Shown in pieces: positions 42,842-50,478 of a stretch of 50,478 nucleotides of DNA (the stretch's first letter is position 1; each line of letters starts with the position of its first letter). The position numbers were made by a program, and so were the translations under genes. The notes under the pieces are model-generated. The model was not told where the DNA came from, did no database searches, and was given only the letters and a program-made list of their open reading frames with translations. The stretch comes from Eggerthellaceae bacterium (GTDB lineage Bacteria > Actinomycetota > Coriobacteriia > Coriobacteriales > Eggerthellaceae): positions 1 through 50,478 of the forward strand of contig JAUNGO010000010.1 of NCBI GenBank assembly GCA_030524475.1. Direction: 5' to 3'.

Positions 42842-44443
42842 GTGCTCGTGCCGCGCGTTCGTTCCAACCATGAGTCGATCGGCCTGCGCAAAGGGCTTGC
42901 GAGCCTGTGGCCCGGCTTTGGCTTTTTGGGCTTGGGGCTGTACTTGGCGTGGATGCTGCTGCTGTCGGACACGTGCGCGTGGGTGTCGGACATCGACCAA
43001 AACGGGAACGCCCTCACCAACGGTCACCTCCTCGTGACGCTTAGCTCGACGCTGGGGTTGTCGGCTGCGGCGACGCTTGCGCTGCTCTCGGTTTTGCGAG
43101 AGCGCGCCGACGCGTTTTTGCGCTCCCGATGGTCGATTGCGGCGATCGGCGTTTTGGGCGCGGTTGGTGCCGTGTGCCTTATTGGGTCTGGTCCCTATTT
43201 CATCGGCGGCCCGTTCGGGCTGGACATCAAGGGGCTGTTTTCCGCGGGGGCGGTCGTTTGCGGCGTGACGGCAGGGCTTTTGCTCTTGGAATGCGCACGC
43301 GCCTTTGAGGGGATCGAGCCGTATCGCGTGCTCGTTTACTGCTTGCTTATGCAGCTTTTGGCGGTGGCGGTCTATTCGTTCGTGATGGTGAACGACCTTT
43401 TCCGGCCCTACGAGGGCGGTCCTCCCGCAAGCGGCATCGCGGCGCTTGCCGTGCTCCCGCTCTTGGCCGCGCTTGCTTTGTCGATGGACGCGCGAAAGCC
43501 TGCGTCTGCGAAGCCTGCGCCGGCGTGCGTGCCGTCTGCGGAGGTCGTGTCGCGCAAAGGCGCGTTCTCGGAGGCTGCGGGCCTCGTCCGCTTCTTCGTC
43601 ATGCTGTTCGTGTTTTCCTTGGCCGTTTCGCTGTCTTTGGGGTACTGCGCGAACAGCCTTACCGTGTTCACGCTGCAGGCGGGTATGCGCATCAGCGTCG
43701 ATTTCCGCCTCCTGTTCGCCGTCGTGCTGCTCGTCTTGGTGGTGGGAAGGCTTGAGCGCGTTCCGTTGGCGTCGCTTTCCGTGCTGATCGCCGCCGTTAT
43801 CGCGGTGGCGCTGGCCTTGTTTCCGCTTATCGGTCTCGACAGCACGATTACCTACGTGGTGGTGAACGTGGCGTCGAGCATCTTCGACGTCATGGTGTGG
43901 TGCATGCTTGCGCTCATCGCGTTCAGGAGAAGCTTTCCTGCGGTGAACGTGTTCGGTTTGGGGCTTGGTGCCTCCATGGCGGGCAACGGGTTGGGTTGGC
44001 TTGCGGCAAGCAGCCTTATGCCGACCTTGGTGGGGGCGAAGCTCGATGCGGCGGTGTACGTCGCGCTCGCCTTCGTGGCGCTCGCGCTGACGGTGCTCGT
44101 GTTCAGCGGGCGCGACTTCGGGCGGCTGTTCGGCGACGACGCCGAGCGCGTGTTGAGCTTGCGGAAGGACGAGGGCATGAAGGACTTGGTCGAGCGCGCC
44201 GAGCCCTCGACGCACAACCGTCCTTGGCGCGACGCGTGCGGCGCGGTGTGCGACGAGGCGAGCCTGTCAGAGCGAGAGCGCGAGATTTTCATGCTCGTCT
44301 CTGTTGGGCACACCGCCGAGGCCATTGCCGAGGAGCTCTGCATTTCGGCGAACACGGTGCGCACGCACATCCACAACATCTACGGCAAATTGGAGGTCCA
44401 TTCGAGGCAGGAACTCATAAACCGCGTGAAGGCGAAGATGTAA
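42842..44443 (+). CDS. Polytopic membrane LuxR-family regulator
   Basis: 533 residues: about 12 membrane segments over residues 20-440 and a C-terminal LuxR/GerE helix-turn-helix ([25 protein letters not shown]...[13 protein letters not shown]) at about 470-530. This fusion of an MFS-like membrane part to a DNA-binding domain is typical of Eggerthellaceae and often sits beside Moco reductase operons, where it is thought to sense the substrate. Divergent from the operon starting at 42572, which it most likely controls. GTG 42842 and GTG 42848 are both possible after AGGGAGGGGG. Confidence 0.9.
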   Translation: MLVPRVRSNHESIGLRKGLASLWPGFGFLGLGLYLAWMLLLSDTCAWVSDIDQNGNALTNGHLLVTLSSTLGLSAAATLALLSVLRERADAFLRSRWSIAAIGVLGAVGAVCLIGSGPYFIGGPFGLDIKGLFSAGAVVCGVTAGLLLLECARAFEGIEPYRVLVYCLLMQLLAVAVYSFVMVNDLFRPYEGGPPASGIAALAVLPLLAALALSMDARKPASAKPAPACVPSAEVVSRKGAFSEAAGLVRFFVMLFVFSLAVSLSLGYCANSLTVFTLQAGMRISVDFRLLFAVVLLVLVVGRLERVPLASLSVLIAAVIAVALALFPLIGLDSTITYVVVNVASSIFDVMVWCMLALIAFRRSFPAVNVFGLGLGASMAGNGLGWLAASSLMPTLVGAKLDAAVYVALAFVALALTVLVFSGRDFGRLFGDDAERVLSLRKDEGMKDLVERAEPSTHNRPWRDACGAVCDEASLSEREREIFMLVSVGHTAEAIAEELCISANTVRTHIHNIYGKLEVHSRQELINRVKAKM

Positions 44444-44546
44444 ACATTTGTTGAGATTCCCCAGAGTAGGGGCTTTGTTGGTGCGATTTTGGGGCGTCAG
44501 CGTTACTATGGAATTATTCACAGCTGAACGACAAAGGAGCTCCTCC

Positions 44547-45500
44547 ATGACCGACCTCACGCACGAGGCGTCTGCCGCCGATGCGCCGAGCGCCAACGTT
44601 TCCGCACCTGCGCCTGACGCGTCTGCGCCCGCTTCTGGTGCCGCCATCGCACCTGCGCCTGACGCACCCATCCAGTGGCAACCCGTCAAGCAGTACCGCG
44701 AGATCATCTACGAAACGGCCGAGGGCATTGCCAAGATCACCATCAACCGCCCGCATCGCCGCAACGCGTTCACGCCGCTTACCGTCACTGAGATGTACGA
44801 CGCGTTCACCCTCGCGCGCGACGACGCGCAGGTAGGCGTCGTCATCCTCACCGGCGCCAACCACGGCGGCGCGCACGCCGACGAAGCGTTCTGCTCGGGC
44901 GGCGACCAAAAGATTCGCGGCAACGGCGGCTACGTGGGCGAAGACTCCATTCCGCGCCTGAACGTGCTCGACTTACAGCGGCTCATTCGCGTGATTCCCA
45001 AGCCCGTCATCGCCATGGTGAACGGCTACGCTATCGGCGGCGGGCACGTGCTGCACATCCTGTGCGACTTGTCCATCGCGGCCGACACGGCGAAATTCGG
45101 GCAGACCGGGCCTAAGGTGGGCAGCTTCGACGCGGGCTACGGCGCGGGGTATCTGGCCAACATCGTGGGGCAGAAGAAGGCGCGCGAGATTTGGTATCTG
45201 TGCCGCCAGTACACTGCCGCCGAGGCGCTTGAGATGGGCCTCGTGAACAAGGTGGTGCCGTTTGACCAGCTTGAGGCCGAGTGCGTGGCGTGGGCGCGCG
45301 AGATGATGCAGTTTTCCCCCACGGCGCTGCGCTTCATGAAGGCAAGCTTCAACGCCGCGACCGACGGCTTGGCGGGCATCCAGCAGCTGGCGGGCGACGC
45401 CACGCTTCTGTACTACACCACCGACGAGGCGAAGGAAGGGCGCGACGCCTTCAAGGAGAAGCGCGCTCCCGACTTCACCCAGTTCCCGAAGTTCCCCTGA
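44547..45500 (+). CDS. menB: 1,4-dihydroxy-2-naphthoyl-CoA synthase
   Basis: Crotonase-fold enzyme closing the second ring of menaquinone from o-succinylbenzoyl-CoA. 317 residues with a 40-residue Ala/Pro-rich N-terminal extension not usual in MenB. Core motifs: [37 protein letters not shown] (oxyanion hole), [12 protein letters not shown] (catalytic Asp region) and the C-terminal [12 protein letters not shown] 44547 follows AAAGGAG. Clearly MenB rather than a generic enoyl-CoA hydratase. Confidence 0.95.
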   Translation: MTDLTHEASAADAPSANVSAPAPDASAPASGAAIAPAPDAPIQWQPVKQYREIIYETAEGIAKITINRPHRRNAFTPLTVTEMYDAFTLARDDAQVGVVILTGANHGGAHADEAFCSGGDQKIRGNGGYVGEDSIPRLNVLDLQRLIRVIPKPVIAMVNGYAIGGGHVLHILCDLSIAADTAKFGQTGPKVGSFDAGYGAGYLANIVGQKKAREIWYLCRQYTAAEALEMGLVNKVVPFDQLEAECVAWAREMMQFSPTALRFMKASFNAATDGLAGIQQLAGDATLLYYTTDEAKEGRDAFKEKRAPDFTQFPKFP

Positions 45501-45527
45501 TAGCACGTCGTCGCATGTGGCAAGGCA

Positions 45528-45556
45528 TGTGACAAGGGGACAGGTCATTTGTCACA
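45528..45556. repeat. REP-like hairpin between menB and menE-menC
   Basis: TGTGACAA (45528-45535) and TTGTCACA (45549-45556) flank GGGGACAGGTCAT. The motif resembles ends of IS200/REP-associated elements with a GTGACAAGGGGACAG signature. It may be a remnant or act as an mRNA hairpin. Confidence 0.45.
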
Positions 45557-45609
45557 CCGCTGAGTTCGATCCGTCCGCTTCTGCCGCATGAGAGAGGCAC
45601 GCCGCTTTT

Positions 45610-48483
45610 ATGATCGACCAATTTGAAAGCACCGTTCGCCTTAAGCCCGACCGGGTGTTCTTCACGTTTGTCGATTCTGCGGGGCGCGAGCATGCCTACA
45701 CCTATCGCCAGACGCGCCTCATTGCCTCGACGCTGGCGATGAAACTGCACGCCACGGGCGTGCGCAGCGGCGGTCGCGTGGTGATCGACCTTCCCAACGG
45801 CCCGGCGTGGGTGTTTTTCCTGCTGGCGGCGGCGTACGGGTCGTTTACGCTCGTGGCGCTCAACCAGCGCTTGACCGAGGCGGAGAAAACGACGCGCCTG
45901 ACGGGGCTCAAGCGCGGCGGCGACCGGATAGACTTCTCGGTTGACGAGGCGCTCGCCGGGCGTCTCGTGGCAAGCGTGTGCGAGTCGCTTGACGGCGGCG
46001 GCGCGGGCGGCACCGCGCGTGCGTCGGCTTTGCCGGGTTCGTCGACGGAAGGCGCCGGGCGCGTGATCATGGGCGCGCAGCAAGACGCCATCGAGGAGTC
46101 GGTTCATTTCGCGGAACGCGCGGCGCATCTGTTCGACGCCGAGGCGCAAGCCGTGATCATGTTCACAAGCGGCACGACGGGGCATCCAAAGGCGGTCGCG
46201 CTTACGTGGAAGCAGTTTGTCGGCTCGGCGCGGGCGTCGAACCGCGCGCTGTCGTCACGCGGCGAGGGCTCGTGGCAGGCGGTGCTGCCGTTTTTCCACA
46301 TCGGCGGCTTGCAGGTGCTCGTGCGCTCGATTGCGAACGCGACGCCGCTGGTGGTTTACGAGCGCTTCGACGCTGAGCGCGTGCTGAACGACGCCGAGAC
46401 GTTTCGCGTCACGCATATTTCGGTGGTCGACAAGATGCTGCAAGACCTGGCGGCGGTCGAGGAGGCGCGCGGCAAGTCGGGTGCGGAAGGCTTGCCCGGC
46501 GGCGCGGGTGTGCGCGGCGCGGGCAACGCGACCCACGGTTCCGCCGTCGCCTCGCGCGACGCCTCGCAGGCGCAGGCGAGCCGCTCGAGCCGCTTGTCGC
46601 TTTACCGCTGCATTCTGCTCGGCGGCGGCGCGCTCAACCCGCAGACGATCGAGCGCGCCTACCACCTCGGCGCGCGCGTGTACGCCAGCTACGGCATGAC
46701 CGAAACGTCGAGCCAGATTGCGAACTCCCTGATCGATCAGCAGTTTACGGGCGGCTTGAAGCTGCTCGACGGCTACGAGGCGCGCATCGTCGAGCCCGAC
46801 GTGGAAGGCTTCGGGCGCTTAGCCGTGCAAGGACCGGGCGTGTTCGACGGCTACCTCAACGCGCGCGCGGCGTTCACGGTCGACGGATTCTTCCTCACGG
46901 GCGACGTGGCGGCTTTGCACCGCGGGCAGCTTTACCTGAAGGAGCGCACGAGCGATATGTTCGTGTCGGGCGGCGAGAACGTCTACCCGGCGGAAGTCGT
47001 GCGCACGCTGCGGCGCATCGAGGGCGTGTCGGACGCGCACGTGTTCGGCGTGCCCGACGCCACGTGGGGCAGACGCCCCGCGGCGGTGGTCGAGCGCTCG
47101 CGTGAGGGTGTGCAGCCCGAGTACGTCAAGCGCGCCGCCCAGCCGTCGCTCTCGAAGATCAGCATGCCACAGGCCGTCCTCGTGGTTGATCAGCTTCCGC
47201 GAAGCGGCATTGGCAAAGTCGACCGTGCGGCAACCGAAGCGCTGTTCGAGCAACGCCTCCAAGTCGAGCGCGTTGTCCTGCACCGCATTCGCCTGCCGTT
47301 CCGCGCGCCGTTCAAAACGGCGAAGGCCACGCTTGACCATCGCGACGCGATCATCGTGGAAGTGGTCGACCATACGGGGCGCACGGGGCTGGGGGAGTGC
47401 GTGGCGTTTGAGACCGATTGGTACCTGCCCGAAACGCTTGGCGACGACGAGACATTTTTGCGCGACGTGTTGGCGCCTTATTTGCGCGGGCGTCTGTTTG
47501 CGCACCCGCGCGAGGCGGCCGACGCCTTCATGCAGCTGTCGGGGGCGCGGGAGCACCCGATGGCGGTGGCGGCGGTGGAAACGGCGCTGTGGGATTTGCA
47601 CGGGCGCATCACGGGCGCGCCGTTGTGGCAACTGATCGACGAGGAGCACGAGCGGCTGTGCGCGGCGGCGGGCCCGGCGGGGAAGCGCGTGCGCGCCTTG
47701 CCGCGCGCGGCGTCGATCAAGGGATCGCGCGCGCTGGTGAGCGCGGGTGCTGTGGTGGGCATGGGCGCGCCCGCCGACGTGGTGGCGGCGGTGCACGAGG
47801 CGGTGCGTGCGGGCTATCGACGCGTGAAGATGAAGATCGCTCCTGGTCAGGGGCCAAGCGCCGTGCGCGCCGTGCGCGAGGCGTATCCTGCGTTGCTTAT
47901 AACGCTCGACGCGAACCAAAGCTTCTCCGCGCACGACGTTGAAGAGCTGCGCGCCTACGACGATCTTGACATCGGCTGGATCGAAGAGCCGATCGACGTG
48001 CGCCGCCCCGGCTTCGACGGTCGCAGCGAGGCAATTGAACGCCTGGAGCGCCTGCAGCGCACGTTTTCGACGCCGATATGCGTGGACGAGTCGTTTGTCA
48101 ACGCTGCCGACGCCGAACGCATCCTGCGTTACCCCGACCTGCGCTGCGTTTGCGTGAAGGTGGCGAAGTTCGGCGGCATCGAGCCCGCGCTGCGCTTCAT
48201 CGTGCGCGCGCAGTCGAGGGGCTGCGAGGTGTGGATGGGCGGCATGTACGACACGGGCGTCTCGAAGCGGATGCACGCGGCGTTCGAGGTGCTGCCGGGC
48301 GTCATCGTGCCGGGAGACGTCGGCTCGACGGCGCGCTACTTCGACGTCGACGTGACCGACCCGCCCTATGCCGCCGTGCGCGGGTGCGTGCTGCTGAACG
48401 CGGAAGGCCATGAAACCGGCGTCGGCTGTGCGTTGAACCTTCCCGCTCTGGCGAAAGCCCTGGTGAGGCGAACGGAAGTGTAG
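45610..48483 (+). CDS. menE-menC: Fused MenE-MenC: OSB-CoA ligase / OSB synthase
   Basis: 957 residues carrying two consecutive menaquinone steps. Residues 1 to about 545 are MenE, an acyl-CoA synthetase: P-loop FTSGTTGHPKA near 185-195, YGMTETSSQ, TGDVA, SGGENVYPAEV and the C-terminal RSGIGKVDR lysine motif. Residues from about 550 are MenC, an enolase-superfamily o-succinylbenzoate synthase: Lys740-x-Lys742, metal ligands Asp767, Glu792 and Asp826, and Lys850/Lys853 (VKVAKFGG). No stop or frame change lies between. MenC acts before MenE in the pathway although it is the C-terminal half. An Ala/Gly-rich insert is present near 280-320. The ribosome site is weak (AGAGAGG, far from the ATG). 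Confidence 0.93.
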   Translation: MIDQFESTVRLKPDRVFFTFVDSAGREHAYTYRQTRLIASTLAMKLHATGVRSGGRVVIDLPNGPAWVFFLLAAAYGSFTLVALNQRLTEAEKTTRLTGLKRGGDRIDFSVDEALAGRLVASVCESLDGGGAGGTARASALPGSSTEGAGRVIMGAQQDAIEESVHFAERAAHLFDAEAQAVIMFTSGTTGHPKAVALTWKQFVGSARASNRALSSRGEGSWQAVLPFFHIGGLQVLVRSIANATPLVVYERFDAERVLNDAETFRVTHISVVDKMLQDLAAVEEARGKSGAEGLPGGAGVRGAGNATHGSAVASRDASQAQASRSSRLSLYRCILLGGGALNPQTIERAYHLGARVYASYGMTETSSQIANSLIDQQFTGGLKLLDGYEARIVEPDVEGFGRLAVQGPGVFDGYLNARAAFTVDGFFLTGDVAALHRGQLYLKERTSDMFVSGGENVYPAEVVRTLRRIEGVSDAHVFGVPDATWGRRPAAVVERSREGVQPEYVKRAAQPSLSKISMPQAVLVVDQLPRSGIGKVDRAATEALFEQRLQVERVVLHRIRLPFRAPFKTAKATLDHRDAIIVEVVDHTGRTGLGECVAFETDWYLPETLGDDETFLRDVLAPYLRGRLFAHPREAADAFMQLSGAREHPMAVAAVETALWDLHGRITGAPLWQLIDEEHERLCAAAGPAGKRVRALPRAASIKGSRALVSAGAVVGMGAPADVVAAVHEAVRAGYRRVKMKIAPGQGPSAVRAVREAYPALLITLDANQSFSAHDVEELRAYDDLDIGWIEEPIDVRRPGFDGRSEAIERLERLQRTFSTPICVDESFVNAADAERILRYPDLRCVCVKVAKFGGIEPALRFIVRAQSRGCEVWMGGMYDTGVSKRMHAAFEVLPGVIVPGDVGSTARYFDVDVTDPPYAAVRGCVLLNAEGHETGVGCALNLPALAKALVRRTEV

Positions 48484-48540
48484 AACGGAGACGAGCACGG
48501 GCGGGTGAACACGCCGCCTCGTGCTCGCCCCGCCGTTCTC
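48484..48540. terminator. Bidirectional hairpin after menE-menC
   Basis: Nested inverted repeats: GAACGG/CCGTTC outside and GAGCACG/CGTGCTC inside, between the convergent menE-menC and MFS-CBS genes. Confidence 0.6.
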
Positions 48541-48578
48541 GCCCGCCGCCAAGCGGGACCTCGAGCCCCGTCTTTTCG

Positions 48579-50471
48579 CTACTCCCCGCGGCTTGCCAGG
48601 TACGCCTTCATCGAGTATTGCGTGATGTCGCTGCGGTTGATGATGCCCACCAGCTGGCCGTTCTCCATCACGGGCACCTTCTTCAGGTGGTTTTGCGCCA
48701 GCACGCGGCACACCTCGGCGATGTCGGCGTGCACGTTCACGCCGATCGAGTTCGCCACGCCGATCTCGGTCACGCGCTTCTGCATGATCTGCTCGAGGCG
48801 CTCGTCGTAAGCCGACTCGTCGCGCACCGAGTTCGCGATGAGCGCCACCGGATCGATGAACGACCCGCTTTGCTGTGAGAGGCACTTCAAAATGTCGCCG
48901 TCGGAGATGAACCCGACCGGCGTGCCCGCGTCGTTCACGATGGGCGCGGCGCTGATGTTCTTCCCGATGAAGAGCTCCATCGCGTTTTGCACGGTGGCGG
49001 TGGTGGGCAGCGTGTACACGTCGGTTTTCATGATGGACTGCAGCAGCGTCTTGCGCGCGTCGCCCTCGTCGTCGACCTCGGTCTCGCCTGGCTTGTCCTT
49101 CACGAACATGACGGTGAGCACCATGCCCGCCAGAATAAGCACGCCGCACACGCCGAAGGCCACGTTGAAGCCGAGCATGGTGGCCTGTTGCGCGCCCATC
49201 GTCGGCGTAAGCGCGTTTTCCACCGCCGTCGACACCGAGATCACGAGCGCCGTGCCGAGCGAGCCCGCCACCTGGCGCAGCGTGTTGTTCACCGAGGTGC
49301 CGTGGTTCATCACCTTGTTGTCGAGCGCGTTCATGCCCCACGTGGTGATGGGCATGTTCACCAGCGACATCGAGAACATGCGCAGCGCCAGGAGCACCGT
49401 CAGAAACACCATGCTCGTCTCAAACCCGATGAACACGAACGTGAACGTGGTTAAGGTGAACAGCACCATGCCCGGCACGCTGAGCTTGCGCGGCCCGTGC
49501 TTGTCGAAGAGCTTGCCGGCGATGGGGTTCATGATGCCCATGATGACGGCGCCGGGCATGACCACCAAACCCGACATCGTGGCGGGATACCCCATGAGGT
49601 TCTGCACGTAGATCGGCAAAAGGATGGTGGCCGAGAGCAGGCCGCCCTGCACGAGCATGCCGATGATCGTGCCGATGAGGAAACGGCGGTTCTTGAGCAC
49701 CGTCACGCGCAGCATGGGGTGCTCAAGGCGCGTCTGGCGCACGAAGAACCACACGACGCCCACGATGCCCACCAGCGTGATGCCCACGCTCTCGAGCGCG
49801 ATGCCCGCCGAGCCCAGCACGCTGAACCCGTAGAGCAGACAGCCGAAACCAAGCGTGGAAAGCGCCACCGAAAGCGGGTCGAGCACGGCGTCGCTTTTGC
49901 TCGAGGGCGCGCGGTTCTCCATGAGGAAAAGCGACGCCACGATGACCGCCGCGGAAAGCGCCGTCACGCCGAAGAACATGATGTGCCAGTCGGCGTTGTC
50001 GACGACGACGCCCGCCACCGTGGGGCCGATGGCGGGCGCAAACGCGATGACCAGGCCGAAGATGCCCATGGCGCTGCCGCGCTTTTCCACGGGGAACATC
50101 ACCATGAGCACCGTCATGGTAAGCGGCATGAGGATGCCCGCGCCCGCCGCCTGGACGAGGCGGCCCGCCAGCAGCATCGCGAAGTTCGAGCCCACGCCTG
50201 CCAGCGCCGAGCCCACCGTGAACAGCCCCATGGACGCAAGGAACAGGTTGCGCGCCGAGAAGCGGTCTTGCAGGTAGGCCGTGATGGGGATCATGATGGC
50301 GTTCACCAGCGTGAACCCGGTGGTGAGCCACTGGGCCGTCGCGGCGTCGACGCCGGTCTCGGCCATGATGGAGGGCAGCGCCGGCGTGACGAGCGTTTGG
50401 TTTAAGATGGTGACGAACGACCCGATCACGAGCACGACGAGCATCATCCATTGTTTCTTTGGTAATTTCAT
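48579..50471 (-). CDS. DHA2-type MFS transporter fused to two CBS domains
   Basis: 630 residues. Residues 1 to about 455 are a 14-segment drug:proton antiporter of the EmrB/QacA type (MLVVLVIGSFVTILNQTLVTPALP in the first helix; LTTGFTLVNAIMIPITAYLQDRFS; motif C-like GPTVAGVV). From about 470 a cytoplasmic part holds two CBS units (ATVQNAMELF...GTPVGFISDGDILK and ADIAEVCRVL...GQLVGIINRSDITQ), which in other proteins bind adenine nucleotides and control transport. The ATG lies 8 bases from the window end, with GGAACGT visible before it, so the gene is complete but its promoter is outside. Confidence 0.9.
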   Translation of the reverse strand: MKLPKKQWMMLVVLVIGSFVTILNQTLVTPALPSIMAETGVDAATAQWLTTGFTLVNAIMIPITAYLQDRFSARNLFLASMGLFTVGSALAGVGSNFAMLLAGRLVQAAGAGILMPLTMTVLMVMFPVEKRGSAMGIFGLVIAFAPAIGPTVAGVVVDNADWHIMFFGVTALSAAVIVASLFLMENRAPSSKSDAVLDPLSVALSTLGFGCLLYGFSVLGSAGIALESVGITLVGIVGVVWFFVRQTRLEHPMLRVTVLKNRRFLIGTIIGMLVQGGLLSATILLPIYVQNLMGYPATMSGLVVMPGAVIMGIMNPIAGKLFDKHGPRKLSVPGMVLFTLTTFTFVFIGFETSMVFLTVLLALRMFSMSLVNMPITTWGMNALDNKVMNHGTSVNNTLRQVAGSLGTALVISVSTAVENALTPTMGAQQATMLGFNVAFGVCGVLILAGMVLTVMFVKDKPGETEVDDEGDARKTLLQSIMKTDVYTLPTTATVQNAMELFIGKNISAAPIVNDAGTPVGFISDGDILKCLSQQSGSFIDPVALIANSVRDESAYDERLEQIMQKRVTEIGVANSIGVNVHADIAEVCRVLAQNHLKKVPVMENGQLVGIINRSDITQYSMKAYLASRGE

Positions 50472-50478
50472 ACGTTCC

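Noticed and set aside
46819..49341. 840-codon open frame on the minus strand over menE-menC
   Set aside because: Arg/His/Ala-rich translation without any domain, antisense to a gene with complete catalytic motifs; an effect of high GC at third positions.
1..50478. CRISPR array
   Set aside because: The tandem repeats found (12, 17, 19 and 21 bp) are degenerate, contiguous or too few, without unique spacers or cas genes.

Overview
The window reads as chromosomal DNA of a high-GC anaerobic actinobacterium of the Eggerthellaceae (class Coriobacteriia). This is inferred from several molybdopterin (Moco) oxidoreductases with dedicated LuxR-family regulators, one of them a polytopic membrane LuxR protein, from classical menaquinone synthesis genes, and from GTG starts with GTGA overlaps. 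Genus and species cannot be fixed from this sequence alone.

Layout. 1-3.9 kb: housekeeping genes (purB, tRNA-Ser, tadA, ispE, a small membrane protein). 3.9-17.1 kb: an accessory block, visibly more AT-rich in its abiE and regulator genes. It holds a two-subunit enzyme of the pyrogallol transhydroxylase (AthLS) family, an AbiE-type toxin-antitoxin pair, a second Moco enzyme of the acetylene hydratase/catechol dehydroxylase type with an MFS transporter and a small ferredoxin, and a MalT-like LuxR regulator whose frame is broken at a G9 tract. 17.1-28.7 kb: tRNA-Thr, an ArsB/NhaD-type antiporter, a fused MurT-GatD, an LCP protein, rlmH, exonuclease III, folE, an ACT protein, an NrdD-tail-like small protein, an ATP-grasp enzyme and mscL. 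28.8-33.2 kb: menF-menD-menH. 33.3-44.4 kb: an AT-richer AAA-type ATPase, then a seven-gene minus-strand respiratory operon (winged-helix-like protein, Tat-exported DmsA-like subunit, DmsB-like, TorD-like, NapG-like, NapH-like, DmsC-like), divergent from the membrane LuxR gene. 44.5-48.5 kb: menB and a fused menE-menC. 48.6-50.5 kb: a DHA2-type MFS transporter fused to CBS domains.

How the parts may work together. The men genes make menaquinone, and the respiratory operon lying between their two halves looks able to take electrons from menaquinol (NapH/NapG and/or DmsC) to an exported Moco reductase. The two cytoplasmic Moco operons at 4-14 kb resemble enzymes that rearrange or dehydroxylate polyphenols or hydrate alkynes. 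Both carry, about 190-220 bp upstream of the catalytic gene, the same array of three TTACCC-type hexamers spaced exactly 12 bp apart. This makes a shared regulator likely, and the MalT-like protein encoded beside one array is the obvious candidate. Its gene contains G9 and G8 tracts and is out of frame at the G9, so the regulon may be phase-variable.

The other unexplained structure is a pair of about 130-bp intergenic elements (23431-23560 and 25382-25510). They share a conserved core and flanks, while two helices differ in sequence but keep their base pairing. This is the pattern of a folded, ERIC-like dispersed element.
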